Positions 38,669 to 52,300 are shown, numbered from the stretch's first letter. The stretch is 64,000 nucleotides of DNA from Entrophospora sp. SA101 (GCA_958430865.1 CAUDNR010003201.1:6711-70710); one strand, 5' to 3'. Notes: generated by a model not told the origin, from the letters alone. Numbers and translations: made by a program.

Positions 38669-39846
38669 TTATGATAAAGTAGTTTCAACTATGATATGGG
38701 TGACACGATAAGGATCAATATTTGAAGCTGGACGACGATCTTCCATGTAACCATAACCTTGAGCAGCAACATGTCTAGGAATACGAATGGAGGCACCACG
38801 ATTAGCAACACCAGATGAGAATTGTGATATATGACCAGTTTCATGAGCACCAGTTAAACGTAGTTCATTATCTTCCCCATAAACAGCTATATGTTCATTA
38901 TGACGTAAAGACAATTTTTCTATAGCATCGTTGATTGCTTCTATGCCACCCTCACTTCTCATTGCCTCAGTTGAATAGTTGGTGTGACAACCAGCACCAT
39001 TCCAATCACCCTTTATTGGTTTAGGATGGAATGATACAACTATACCAAAATCTTCGGAAACACGATTCAACAAATATCTTGCCATCCATAAATGATCACC
39101 CATATCAATTCCTTCACATGGTCCAACTTGAAATTCCCATTGACCTGAGATAATAATAATGAAGAAAAATGAGATGATGAGAAGATGGTCATTGTTATGA
39201 TAAATGAATGAATATATTATATAATCAATTAATCAATCAATTAATATTTACCAGGCATGACTTCGGCATTTACACCAGAGATGTTGACACCGGCATAAAG
39301 ACAAGCACGATAATGAGCTTCGACAATATCACGACCAAAAGCGTTATTAGCACCAACGGAACAGTAGTAAGGACCTTGAGGACCGGGGTAACCACCTTTT
39401 GGCCAACCAAGAACTTGACCATCTAAATCGAGCAAGGTATATTCTTGTTCAATACCAAACCAAGCATGAGCGTCGGCATGAGTTTCCATGATTTTAGCAC
39501 AATTGTGACGATAGTTAGTTTTGTTTGGAGTTCCATCGCTATTGTAGCATTCAGCCAACACCAAGATGTTATCACCACCGCGGAAAGGATCTTTGAAGAT
39601 GGCAACTGGTCTCAACAAAACATCAGAGTCGTGACCTGGAGCTTGATTTGTTGAACTACCGTCGAAATTCCATTCTTTAAGTTCAGAAACGTCGGTTGGT
39701 TTGGAATCAAGAGTTGTGGTTTTTGAACGTATACCACTGTTACCATCAATCCAAATATATTCAGCTTGGATTTTATCGCCTTGGTCGAGTGAAAGGTATT
39801 TAGCAAGAGTTTGGGTATTTGATTTATTAGAAAAAACAGTAGTCAT
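38669..39846 (-). CDS. GLN1: Glutamine synthetase (GSII type)
   Basis: Two exons, 39846-39252 and 39144-38669, joined in phase 1, giving 356 residues, the normal size for eukaryotic GS. It catalyses ATP-dependent amidation of glutamate to glutamine in the cytosol, the entry step for ammonium in mycorrhizal nitrogen transfer. The beta-grasp N-domain carries EYIWIDG and [17 protein letters not shown] (about 57-73). The catalytic domain has [11 protein letters not shown] with metal-binding Glu, the ATP signature [38 protein letters not shown], and RGASIRIPR with the substrate Arg. All key residues I can check are present. Codons look less AT-biased than in neighbours, as expected for a highly expressed gene. 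Confidence 0.97.
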
Positions 39847-41789
39847 GATTATTAAATTTTTTTATTTGTTGAAGTGAAAAATATAATATTTTTTTTTTTT
39901 TTTTAATAAAAGAATTTGATTTGATTTTTTTTTTTAAAAAATAGAAATTTTCAAGCTTGCTTATTTATAATCAAAAAAATCAAAAATTAAAAAGTCTAGT
40001 CTTCTAATCTAATAATAAACAACTAACAATATAAACTAATAATATCATATCTGCCGAATGATAACTATCCAATTGGATCATTAGGAATTATCTCCAAATT
40101 CAATTCACGTATTGAGAGAATGTGAAAAATAGACAATATTTAATTTTTTTTCATTTTTTTCAGTAAACAAACAAACAATTATGTAAAATTCAATTTTTTT
40201 TGTCAAACAATTGATAACTCTTTTTTACTTTTTTGGAAAGCTTATCTATATATATAAAATTAATTAATTAAATTAATCATTTCAATTAGACTTTTAATGT
40301 TTATTAAATTAAACTTTTGATTTAAACCTTTGATTGACGTTCGATTAAACTTTCGATTAACTATCAATATAAAGTTAAACCCGACATATGCCAACGACGA
40401 TATCTTCTAATTGCAATAAAATTTGTATAAGTTACGTGAATATGTAAAAGTTTTATATAAAAGTTTTTATAACTTGACGACTGACCATGAAACAGTAGTT
40501 TTGGCCATAAAAAATGAAATAAAGAATAAAATAAAGAGAAAAGATCAGACCACAAAAAATTTTTTTGATTAAATTGGTTATTCAAAGAAAATTAGGGTTT
40601 AAAAATTTATTAAAATAGATAATCAAATCAACAAAAACAATCATCATCATCATCGAAGTAATTTTTAAAGTTTTACAAATAAACAAAATAATTAAATCAA
40701 AGATAAAAAAAATAAATAATAAATAGAAATAAGAAACTAAAATAAAATAAAATGACATTATATGCAAATAAATCATAGCACAAAGAGATAATCATGCATA
40801 TATATATAAACAAACAGTAAACAAATTAACAAATTAATCAACAGATTTAATCTCAATAAAATGGTGAAAGGACGGATTAAAGAAGGAAGAGATACGAAGG
40901 ACGGACCACACCGATTAATATCATATATTATAGCTTGATTTTTTGATTTATAGATTAGAAGTAAGCGCAGGCAGGGTTTTAGGATGAGATAAATTTTACG
41001 TGGAATTAAATGCAAATGCATAATCAAGTATATATTAATATTAACACATATATAATTAAAGTGAATAATTTTTAATAACTTGCTTGTACTTAACAACTGG
41101 CAATTTTATTCATTTCAAAATAATAAAATTTACCGTAATTAGAAACCTGTGTAATTCTTGTTTTTATTCTAACAGTATTTTTACTATTACTAAAATATAT
41201 TCTTTCTAAATAGCATCTTTTTGAATTTCCATACTAATCAATAAAATGGATCATTCCGAATTATTATTTATTATTATTATTTATTATATATATATAATAT
41301 ATATGTGTGTGTGTGTGTGTATGTCTATAATCACAATAAAACATTTTTGCTACGTGCACAATCTTTTCCTATCAAAAATAGTAATAATATGGAAGATAGA
41401 ATGGAATTAAAAATAATTTTTTTTGTGCGTCATCATGTGGTTGCTTTTATAATATTAAATACTAAAACAGATAACTAATATTCGGATTATTATTTTTTTT
41501 TTCAAGTTCTTTTTTGTATTTTGTATGGATTTAGAAAAATATAATTAAATTATCTTAAATATTAAATTGCTTTGGATGGTTTCTCCTGATCTGTTTTGTT
41601 GTGAAGACGTATTTATTTCAATTTTTATAAAAATTATTAATGTTTTACAAGTAATCCTTATATACCATATATAAACAAGTTTTTAGTAAAAATCACAAAT
41701 TTTATTCTTGGAATTTTAATAATTAAATCAATTCATTTATTTTATTAACTGATAAGATTGATTTAAAAAATCATCCGTTATATCAGGAC
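39847..41789. other. Upstream region of glutamine synthetase
   Basis: Long poly-T/A tracts lie just upstream of the start. TGATAA/TTATCT motifs occur at 40059, 40212 and 40242, but that is near the chance rate in this composition. A (TA)n(TG)n tract is at 41281-41325. No gene. Confidence 0.45.
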
Positions 41790-41948
41790 CCCGCAAGCTA
41801 TATAGATAGGTAACATTTCACCATTAGAAATGCAGTGAAAATTACCAAATTTGGAAGATTGTCTCAATAAGCCAATCACAGCGTGGGTCAAACCCCGTGA
41901 TTTTTGTATGTAACCTATCTATACGTATTAATATTAATTTGTTGCGGG
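41790..41948. mobile_element. 159-bp miniature element
   Basis: CCCGCAA at 41790-41796 mirrors TTGCGGG at 41942-41948, and just inside TATAGATAGGTAACAT (41801) mirrors ATGTAACCTATCTATA (41909-41924) with one mismatch. A strong foldback of MITE type. Confidence 0.6.
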
Positions 41949-42539
41949 ATTTTGAATATAACATAATAAACTTGCGCGAGCCTCAATTACTCCATCAAGA
42001 TATAAAGTCTTAACTTTGTAGAACAAAAGCTACTTTGATTTGCTAGTTTTTTCCAGTAAATATTCTTATTCTAATGATCTTTTCCCATTTCAGAAAAAAT
42101 TGCTATACAAAAGATTTTATGCTTGGGCTAGATATTTCATTTCATCTTCTGATTCAGGGATTATTGACATAAGGACCATTTGAGCTACGCCAATCCTTTG
42201 GTAAGCAGCCCACCGTTCATATATTAATTAAAAATCAGAAACCCCTTTCCTAAACCGCCCTGCCTTTAATAAATTTCCTCTGCCCATTTCCTACTACCCA
42301 CCACCACTCTTCAAAAGATAAACCTCATATTTGAGATTGATGATCCTTGAAACAGGGTTTCCTTTTCGGAGAAATAAAAAATCCGCCCGCACTGTGCATT
42401 TAAAATATTAAATCGAACCGTCGAAAAATTTCCAAAGATGATGGCACTCAAACAATATGTCCTTTGATGAAGATTTTAAAGGTTGGCATGCAGAGGATAA
42501 TGGTGTGAATGCCCAAGAAATTTTTTCAATTTAATAATA

Positions 42540-42620
42540 CACTTCCCTATGAAATATAGTTCCGAAAACAGGAATTGTACTATTAGTATGTTTTCGTACA
42601 GGTTTTTTATAGGGAAGAAG
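42540..42620. repeat. Foldback repeat of about 80 bp
   Basis: ACTTCCCTATGAAA and TTTTTTATAGGGAAG flank an inner inverted pair CCGAAAACA / TGTTTTCG. A related imperfect palindrome (ATACTAATACTAATACG / CAGTATTAGTAT) occurs at 42995-43065. Confidence 0.45.
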
Positions 42621-44140
42621 TATTGCAAGACTGGATGATACAGCGGCTGCTGTTATAAGACTCAAACTTTGTTTTGATTTATATTGATTTCTAATATTTG
42701 TCTAACACTAATTAAAAATACAACAGACCTTGAGAATATAATAACAAATGATGTCAAAACTATTCTTAGACACGAATTAGTATCTGATTGTTGTTGGTCA
42801 TTTCGTACGATGATGATGACCTTTAAAATTATAGAACTCATGAACTACATTTTAAAATTTTAACTCCATTAATTGATAAATTAGTTCATCTTTACCGAAA
42901 AAAACATTATGGTTACCATATTTTTCTGTTTTTATATATATACTGGCAAATAAACAGAAAACATGTCAATACGAAAAAATATATATAAATTACATACTAA
43001 TACTAATACGTTTTCTATATTAATATTAATGTTTTCAGTACGAAATCAGTATTAGTATATTTTCTGGAAAAATCACAAAATATTTTCTATCATACTACAT
43101 GTAAATATTGTATGAAAGCATTACACGATGTCTGAATTTATTGAGGATTTGGTAATTTTTTAATCATTCTTGCTCACCAAGGAACTTTCCCATTTACCAT
43201 GAAATATGCTGATTAGGCTGCTAATAATTGAACTACGTAACACATATACGAATATGGTCGTTGCGCCCTCGAAAAAACAGCACTCGAGATAGTTTGCTTG
43301 CTCTCAGTGATACCATGCGGAAAAAAACTTGTCGAGCAAATGAATTCCTTTTTTGACAAATCCTAGATGATCAAGTAACACTACATTGACACACCACATT
43401 AGAACGCATATCATTACTTAAAATGACGAAATAGGAATTCCTGGTTCGCCTTTTGACTTCGCTTTTAAATCTCTATCCGTATGAAACTTGTAATAACGTG
43501 ATGATCAGCGGATAATTAAAAGAAAATGTAACGATGTGCAAAAAATAAGGTTTTGTCACTGCAGATTTGAAACAAAGAAAGAATGAACCGTATTAAAGTA
43601 TATATTAAATACGCTTTCTTGAATTTTTAGAAATTAACTTTTATTTTTTATTATTTTTATTATTATTATCGTTTAAAAGGGTTTGTTGATCAATAACACC
43701 GCAACATTAACTACAACAACTTCATCGGTATGTGTTATTATTTTGTAATACTAAATTTTTATCATGTGTTATTTCGTAATCGGATAGAATGAGAACAGCT
43801 TTGGTTTTAACATTTATATCGATTCCAACAAATTAACATTGTCAATAACTTTTAATCTTTGGTCAAATTTTTTTTATTTAACATTTGATACTTGATTCTG
43901 AAAGATTACGATTTTTGGAGGCTCAAATATTATTATCATTTTGGTTGTCCTCGATCCCCTGATGCAATGGCTTGTAAGCCCTGAAAAGTAATCACGAAAT
44001 GTACCATCTACTTCTTCGTACTCTTTTTAACCAGGGAAACGAGTAGGCGCCACCCACCGTCGATACCTTCCGTAGCAAGAACCTCTCCGAAAAAAGACCG
44101 TCCAAAAGGAAAATTCATGCTATCAGGGTAACATGAGAGA

Positions 44141-44267
44141 ATATGCGCTGGGGTTCTTTTGGAGGATTCGAAATTATGTGTATCTTACTGTGAAGGTAAT
44201 CCGGGTTGCCTTCACGGGAAAGATACACATGATTTCGAATATTCTTAAAAGAGCTCTTGCGCATATC
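44141..44267. repeat. Near-perfect 127-bp foldback
   Basis: The left arm (ATATGCGC, then ATTCGAAATTATGTGTATCT, then GTGAAGG) pairs with the right arm (CCTTCAC, AGATACACATGATTTCGAAT, GCGCATAT) over almost all of the roughly 60-bp arms, with a loop of only a few bases. The DNA or its transcript could form a long hairpin. This is consistent with a foldback element or a small-RNA precursor. No gene overlaps it convincingly. Confidence 0.75.
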
Positions 44268-45570
44268 ACTTGCACAGGCGTGAAAGGACAGTTCTACTAA
44301 ATCTGACACCCGAGTTCAATACGTTAGATTTAATATTATTCGCTTTATTTTCAGAAAATATTAAGGAATTCTGCAGCTTGCAATTGTATACAATCGGGAA
44401 CCGGGAAACAACTTGTTCTCAATTTTTGGTTCCTTAAAATTTTCATTTCGCATGGCCCTAGTATTACTATTATTTGTTAATATTGCTTGGGCCATGCAAT
44501 TATTTTATTTATATATTAAATTCAAAGAGAAGACTAAAAGAAAAGGCTGCAAATTGAAAATTTTTTGCGATTGGGATAAATGTTTACTACTTCTCAATCC
44601 AGTAGTTTGATATGAATTAATTAAGGAAACATGTTGGCAAAAGGAGAATTAACATACCTCAAGCTATTGGAAAGACAGTAGCAATGGAATTTTGTTGTAG
44701 ACAAAGAATACCAGTAATAAAGATATCTCAGAATTTGAAAAGAAGGTTACTTTCCTTTGGGAAAACAAGTGACCCGCCAGCCGCAAGATAGACAGAATTG
44801 CAAATGCATTCTATGCCTTTAGAAAGAAATGTTTACCTACAAGAAAGCAGGGTATATGCTAAAAGAATATATAAGAATGTCTAAAAGTCGAATGATTCTG
44901 ATAGCCCAACAATGGAAGATTTTTGAAAACAACCCTAGTCCATACACTTTTGGATTAATTACTCCGATTATCTTATCCGGAGAATATTGAATGATTAAAA
45001 AAGGGGGCCAAGAAATAATACAATTGTAATCTCAAACAATTTCCAACACTTTAAACCCTTTCTACATTCACTTTGTCTTTAATTTAATGAATTTTTTAAA
45101 CCTAATTAATTTAAAAATTAAAATTACTACGATCATTTTAGTCAAGGTATCGATGTCAAAATTTCATCCCATTGAAATAGCCTTAATTCGTTTATGAGAC
45201 AGGGGATTCATATATAAAAATTCGGGCATATTTACTAATTAAAAGAAATTTAAAGAAAGATATAAAGGTAGGTAATCAATTGTTTATATATAAAATTATC
45301 TATGCCAATCAATTTTCTATGCATCTATCTTCCTTTCTTAAATAAAAATACTTCTTTAGCGTTTTCTTTTTTATACACTATGACATAAGTGTGCTCTTCT
45401 ATAAAACATATGTGCTTTTTAATATCGAAGGGTTTCAATTTTATTAAAAATGAACCAGAAATTTACATCAAACCTCTCCGTTTCAATAAATTTTGGTTTT
45501 CGCCCTAATTAAAAACATTTAAATCGCGTCACGAATTTTTTGGTATAGAAATAGTTTTTTAAATATTTAA

Positions 45571-45608
<38 letters not shown>

Positions 45609-47154
45609 GTAATAGTCATAATAATAGAGCCTACTGGTTTCGGTTGAGTTACGTACCATAAAGTATTCGAATCAAGCGAACATATCAAAATTACGTTGCT
45701 TTTTTAGTAGATTTCAGTGTAAAACTGTCCCTATGTTATTTGATTTTCTTTTATTATTTTAGAGCGACCAATTCATAGATATAATAGTTGGCTATTGAGC
45801 GGTAAAAATGGAATTTTTTATGGAATTTTTTTAATACATATACTTACTCTGAGAGTATCACATCCTAACATGAAAACGATTCTTGAGGTTCAATCTATTG
45901 ATCTTTAGATAAAAATCGATCATTGTAGGACCACAATTATAATTGAGGTTATATGCTCTATGCTAGAAAATTTTATTTTCGTGATCGATTTTTTTTCCAC
46001 TGAATGTATGAAAACAGGATTTCAAATCTTTCACCATATTGACTTTCAGTCAAAAATTATGCTTGTTTACAAAAAATTTCGATCAAGTTTAATAAAAAAA
46101 TGATAAAATTTGGCGTATATAATTTGAGAACCTAAATTATAATATAATGATTATGTGCAATCGGTTCGAATCGTTGAAATTATTCGAATCAAAATTTTTA
46201 ATGATTATGGTAATATATTTTATCGCCAAAAGCATATCGTCGAAGTGGGAAATGAAAAATTAAATACAAAATCCTTATATTTTTTTATCTGAATCAGCAT
46301 TGGATGAGCTATATAAACAATGTTTCTTTTAGTTGCATTTATGATTGTCCAACTCAGAATACACACTTGGAATCCTCGTCAAGCTATCTTCAAGCCACCC
46401 CAAATCTATTCCTCCAAAATTTTTTCAAAGACCCATAAAAAAATATTAATAGTTTCCAATCATATACAACACATTGAATATTGATGTTGTGGTAATTCGA
46501 TAAAAAAGAATCTTGATCACAATTATTATTATTCAATTTGTCTTTTAATTTTTTTTGTTCATCGTAAGAAAAATTATAGTTATGAGTGCTGTTGCCATTT
46601 ATTAATTTAATATGTTTGTCTTCAAGTTTTTTAAGATTATGATATGCTTTTAGTTCTTTTCAAATGGTGATTTTTGTTTATTTTCTTCTTCCTCCTTCCC
46701 CCCTTAAGCAAGTTCCCTACAGGATTTTATGAATTCTTGAGGCCTGGTAGAGATTTTATAGTTGTATTTGAGCTTTCTTCCATTTTAGATAGTTTATGAA
46801 TATTTTCAAACACTTTTTAATAGGCAGTAAATCTATTTCTATGATAACTTTGAGATTCTTTTGCAATGATCTGAATTATTAGCCATAATTAATTTGTTAT
46901 TATTGTACAATAAGGTATAGTGCTTGACTTTATACCATATCAATGAAAACTATTTGTAAGGCTGTATTATCAAAATTTACTCATTTTTCCTGTAGTTAAT
47001 TACCATTTTGTTTTCAATAATAAAAATAATGATAATAGAAAAGAAAAGCATTTTCTTCCAAGCATTAGTTGAATGGTTGAAAAATAGGTTGACATGTTTA
47101 TTATCAAAAGGTTTATAATAATATTTATATTTATATACAAAAAATTATATAAAT

Positions 47155-48580
47155 TTAAATTGATTTTGTATCAGTTATTTGAAAAACTTCTAATTCATCA
47201 AAATTACTACCACGCACTATATTGATGTTATTATAGGTCATTTGTATACCATCAAAACCGCCACCTGTACGAAATGAAATGTCATAACCACTACCAAAAT
47301 GAGGTAAACCATTAGGATAACAAAGAACTGCATGCCTATAATCATTATTAATAACATAACTAAATTGTGCAGTATTAATATCATTTCTATTACTAATATT
47401 AAAAATAAAACTTTCTGTTGTATTTTTATACCCATTTCCATTCCAATTAAGTGGGTTATAACCACCAAATATTTGCTCTGAATTTTGCGTTTTACCAACT
47501 AAAAGGGTTTTGTTGATATTGTCACATTTTTGATGGAATGTAGCTACATTTAAACCATCTCTGCTACTTTGATATAGAAGTTTGAATTCATATTTGAACC
47601 TCCTGGATGAAGTGTATGGTGGATTTTTTTTATCAATCCAACTTGCAAAAAGCAAAATAAGATTTTGATTGACTGTCAATGATTCAAGCCTTGAGTTTAA
47701 TGATTCAAACCTTAGATTTCTTGATGGTAATAGATTCAATGTTTGTTGCTTATCTGGAATTATGTAATGCTGTAAAAGGGGTTTCTGTAAAGTCCTAGGA
47801 AAAAGTATAACATATGGTTCAATTTTATCAAGAAAATCCTCTTTAGAATATCCTGAAATCTTATCAAAGAAAGAAAATCTTTTAATGTGTTGCCTAAATC
47901 AACAAAATTTTGTAATGACCAATCTTCAACATTGATATTATTGATTTCTGGATGTTTTGCCAATCCCCATTTAAGAATGTTTTCCCAAATAACTATCTCA
48001 TCAATAGAAAAATCATCTCTTTTGAGAACTTCCAATAAAATTGCTTTTTCCAATGATTTAAATTCATTTGATTCAAATAATTTTCACTATATTCACAAAA
48101 TTTTTTCAAATAGATATTTTTCAATTCCTTAAAATTTTCATTAGCATAGATCAATTGTAAAATTTTAACTGGATTTTCTTTTATATAATTTTCATGATTT
48201 TCAACAAAGTATTTCACCATATATTCATAAAATGACTCAATACCAAGTTGATCTGCTGCAATTAATAGTTCTAATACTTCAGCTCCAGAATAATTTTCAA
48301 ATTCAAATTTACATGTGTATAAAAACCTTAAAAATAAATAAATTATTAAACATGTTATCATCATCATTATATATTCACTGATATCAGCCTTTTTAACAGT
48401 ATAATATCCATTTTCTTTTGTTGAATTATTTAATACATTGTTAAAAAATGGACAATGAGCTGATATGATAGATGCATGTTTGGCTCTATGCCAACATATA
48501 TTTTTACATCATAAAAATCTTCAGTATTTAATAATCTTTCATTTTCATTAAAATATTTTTCAAATATCAAATTCATTGTT
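47155..48580 (-). pseudogene. Broken BTB-BACK-TLDc gene, copy 1
   Basis: Order on the minus strand: BTB start MNLIFEKYFNENERLLNTED (from about 48578), BACK-like helices (ELKNIYLKKFCEYSEN, DEIVIWENILKWGLAKHPEI) and TLDc (LLYQSSRDGLNVATFHQKCD, FGGYNPLNWNGNGYKNTTES, ELEVFQITDTKSI-stop at 47155). Compared with copy 2 it has a deletion of about 19 bp inside the BTB domain (after VGIEPN, near 48480), a deletion of about 65 bp that removes the end of exon 1 and the intron donor (near 48378), and a further indel near 47850. It cannot make the full protein. The TLDc part (47155-47739) remains open. Confidence 0.85.
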
Positions 48581-48738
48581 CAAAAGAATATAAAATGAAA
48601 TGGATGACCACATAAATCACATGTTAACTAAATATTAAAAAAGGGATCTCTAAATAATACCCCAAAATATTATTGTTTATCAACAATTACATTGTTATCA
48701 GATTTAATAATCTAACATTGTATTAGTATTTATTACTT

Positions 48739-50251
48739 TTATTTTGTATCGATTATTTGAAAAACTTCTAATTCATCAAATTTACTATTCTGTACTATAT
48801 TGATGTTATTATAAGTCTTTGGACTACCACCAAAATGACTAAATCTATTAAACCAAACATCATAACCATTACCAAAATCAGGTAAAGAATTAGTAGGGCC
48901 ACAACGAGCTGCATGCTCATAATCATTATTAATAACATAACTAAATTGTGCAGTATCATCATCATTTCTATTACTAATATTAAAAATAAAACTTTCTGTT
49001 GTATTCTTATATTCATTATTTGTGTTAGCATTCCAATTAAGTGGGTTATAACCACCAACTATTTGCTCTGAATTTTCCATTTTACTAATTACAAGGGTTT
49101 TGTTGATATTGCCACATTTTTGATGGAATGTAGTTCCATTTAAACCATCTCTGCTACTTTGATATAGAAGTTTGAATTTATATTTGACTTCCCTAAATGA
49201 AGTGTATGGTGGATTTTTTTTATCAATCCAACTTGCAAAAAGCAAAATAAGTTTTTGATTGATTGTCAATGGTTTAAGCCTTGAGTTTAACTATTTAAAT
49301 TTGGATTTCTTGATGGTAATGAATTTAATGTTTGTTGCTTATCTGGAATTATGTAATGTTGTAAAAGGGGTTTCCATAAAGTCCTAGGAAAAAGTATATC
49401 ATATGGTTCAATTTTATCAAGAAAATCATCTTTAGAAATATCCTGAAATCTTATCAGAGGGAGAAAATCTTTTAATGTGTTGCCTAAATCAACAAAATTT
49501 TGTAATGACCAATCTTCAACATTGATATTATTGATTTCTGGATGTTTTGCCAATCCCCATTTAAGAATGTTTTCCCAAATAACTATCTCATCAATAGAAA
49601 AATCATCTCTTTTGAGAATTTCCAATAAAATTGCTTTTTCCAATGATTTAAATTCATTTGATTCAAATAATTTTTCACTATATTCACAAAATTTTTCCAA
49701 ATAGATATTTTTCAATTCCTTAAAATTTTCATTAGCATAGATCAATTGTAGAATTTTAATTGGATTTTCTTCTATACAATCTTCAAAATTTTCAACAAAA
49801 TATTTCATAATATATTCATAAAATAACTTAATACCAAGTTCATCTGCTGCAGTTAATAGTTCTAATACTTCAGCTCCAGAATAATTTCCAAATTCAAATT
49901 TACATGTGTATAAAAACCTTAAAAAATAAATAAATTATTAAACACATTCATCATTATTATATATTTAATAATATTGATAAATAATAATAAATTTATTTAA
50001 ACATACTTGAGAATAGGTTTAAAACATTTTTCACTGATATCAGCTTTTTTAACAGTATAATATCCATTTTCTTTTGTTGAATTATTTAATACATTGCTAA
50101 AAAATGGACAATGAGCTGATATGATAGATGCATGTGCATGAACCTCTTTAATGTTTGGTTCTATGCCAACATATATTTTCACATCATAAAAATCTTCAGT
50201 ATTTAATAATCTTTCATTTTCACTAAAATATTTTTCAAATACCAAATACAT
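48739..50251 (-). pseudogene. BTB-BACK-TLDc gene, copy 2, one frameshift
   Basis: Exon 1 50251-50000 (BTB: FYDVKIYVGIEPNIKEVHAH, SIISAHCPFFSNVLNN), intron with GTATGT donor, exon 2 from 49919 (FLYTCKFEFGNYSGAEVLEL). The BACK region and hinge (WSLQNFVDLGNTLKDFLPLI) continue to a stop at about 49287 after SRNPNLNS. The TLDc frame resumes at about 49280 (LTINQKLILLFASWIDKKNP) and runs to 48739. Alignment with copy 1 shows one base missing at about 49290, which alone explains the break. It is either a recent pseudogene or an assembly error. BTB domains recruit Cullin-3; TLDc domains bind the V-ATPase in other eukaryotes. Confidence 0.8.
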
Positions 50252-50679
50252 TTTTTCAATAAATATAAAAATGAAAAATGAATGGCCAATCCATGTTACA
50301 ATTGAAAATAAAAAATCTCAAGTCATGTGTCAAGAATTGTAACCCAAATTATGCATAATAATAACTCGGGTTGCACGCTTGCAATATGGAAGGCGTTATA
50401 AACAAAGATCTCTTTAATTACAGCAATATTTACAAGATCGAAATTGAATAATTAATAATTATATTAAAAAAAAAAAAAAAATTAAATCCATTAAACCAAA
50501 AAAAAAAATCAGCTACTTTAATAAATGTCTTACTCTATGTTTAAGTCCAATATTTAATTTGTTTTCATAAACATCATCATCATTTCCATCATTATAATCA
50601 ATCTTAAAAATAAATATCATCATTCCAATGTACTGGATTGTAATCACCAATTAATACACCATTTTCTTTAATGTCCATA

Positions 50680-51605
50680 ATTAAAGCCCAGAACGAGCCG
50701 AGCCGAGTTTATGCTTAACTCGAGCCCGACTCGGGCTCAAATATGCGAGTTCGAGCCAGCTCGCATATAAAAAAATACTGGCTCAAACTTGGCTCGAACT
50801 CGAAAACTCGAGTCGAGCCGATCCAAAGCCGAGTTTGAGCCAACTCGAAATTTAATATTATTTTTTTATAAAATCACGATTTTGCGGGCCACTGAAAATA
50901 ATTGAAGTAATAATAAACTATAATAATTTGTATAAGTTTAGAACATTTAAATCATCATAAATAATTTTATGACAGACTAAAAAATTCCGAAAATTTCAAA
51001 TGAGAACAATGCTTTTTAGGTTCTGGAATATATGCACAAGAAATTGCATTATACTAAAATTATTAATCACGTTCAATGAATTTTATGTTTTAAAAATTCA
51101 TAGTAACGCGAATTTAATTGAAACGACTGTATAAAATTTCACAATGTTTGCTCAGATATTTGTAGAGAATCAAAACGAATGCAACTTGTTTAAAAAATCT
51201 TTATTATGAGCTAGAGTTCCTATTCGTAATACAACTCAATTAATTCGAATTATTAGTTTTATTGGTTTATTTTATTCGTTTATTCGTTTATTTGAATTAT
51301 TCATTTTATTTTATTCGAATTATTTGATTCTCTCAAATCATTCGTTTTATTTGTTTATTCGAATCGTCGCTTTATTCATCTATTTGAATCGTTCGGTTTA
51401 TTCGCTTTACTCCTTAAGTTGAGCAGGCTCGAATTAAAACTTGAATTTTCAAGTTCGAGCTGAGTTCAAGAAAATAGGCTCTTAAATTGTTTTTTAGGTA
51501 ATGTGCATAAATAAAATTAATCATTTGTTACTTAAAAAAATTTATGTGGCGTCAGACTTGAGCCTATTATTTCTTGGCTCGGCTAGGCTCGTTCGGAGCT
51601 TTATT
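50680..51605. mobile_element. 0.93-kb element with GC-rich terminal inverted repeats
   Basis: TTAAAGCCCAGAACGAGCCG at 50681 and the reverse of the right end, AATAAAGCTCCGAACGAGCC (from 51605), agree over about 28 bp and continue into AGCCGAG. Subterminal GGCTCGAA/TTCGAGCC motifs recur inside both ends (50730-50850 and 51420-51475). The centre has a TTTATTCGAAT-rich block (51205-51425). No coding capacity. Non-autonomous element, possibly hAT-like from the subterminal repeat style. Confidence 0.7.
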
Positions 51606-51609
51606 CATG

Positions 51610-52300
51610 ATGGTTTACGGTTTATTCAGCATTGTTACATTTTTCCTCAAAAACTAATGTAGATTAGAGCTTGGATTCCCAAAGATAACCATCAATTAAA
51701 GTCCCTAATAATCTTTGGGATATTAATTTAAATATCTAAATACTTATTATTATTATCTTTTAAATTATAGCAATCCAGATATCATATCTGTTTAAATCAT
51801 AGCAATTCAGATACCCCATCCAGGAATTTTAAGAGGATATCCGTTTATCAAAACTCTATCTGGCTCTATTGTAGATCTGCAAAGCACCAGTTTGTATCTG
51901 AGATATATTATTTGGATCATATGTATTATCATTTTCATCTAATCAGCAAGAAATAAGGAGCTTTGATTGTGTCTCCCAGCTCCTGTTCTTAGACTATATA
52001 CTTCGGTTTCTATATATATACTGGATTGATAATATCAGGATTGACAATTGACCAGTCCATTAGATCTATTGGCGTATCATATTAGCATTTTATTAATGAC
52101 AATAGACCAGATCAAAATACATAAGCCTCAACCACTACCAACTCTGGATAATATTGAATGATTTCATGATATAAATTTGTTTTAAAAATTTCTTTATATG
52201 GTTGCAATCCTTTCATTAAAATCATTTTGGGAGCGTCATAGAATCTTATTACCTCCACTTTTTCGAATTACTTTGGTAATTTTATCAATAAACAATTTTA
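51610..52300 (-). pseudogene. Decayed coding sequence, family unknown
   Basis: On the minus strand, VEVIRFYDAPKMILMKGLQP then YKEIFKTNLYHEIIQYYPEL ends in VVVEAYVF-stop (about 52268-52125). Lower down, DPNNISQIQTGALQIYNRA (about 51920-51865) and NGYPLKIPGWGI (about 51835) are also protein-like. Frame breaks separate them. Not recognised. Confidence 0.35.

Larger units (their letters stand above)
41949..47154. other. Gene desert with decayed repeats
   Basis: Apart from the foldbacks listed, it contains degenerate repeat DNA. 44290-44390 shares a block (AAATCTGACACCCGAGTTCA and following) with 58260-58330. 45572-45608 is an (AAT)n microsatellite. The frame at 44413-44610 (MALVLLLFVNIAWAMQLFYL) is hydrophobic but unsupported. 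No gene is called. Confidence 0.5.

Noticed and set aside
40059..40247. GATA-factor (nitrogen) sites upstream of glutamine synthetase
   Set aside because: Three TGATAA-type hits in 400 bp are about what this AT-rich composition gives by chance.
44115..44309. 64-residue minus-strand frame
   Set aside because: It runs across both arms of the foldback, so it is an artefact of the repeat.
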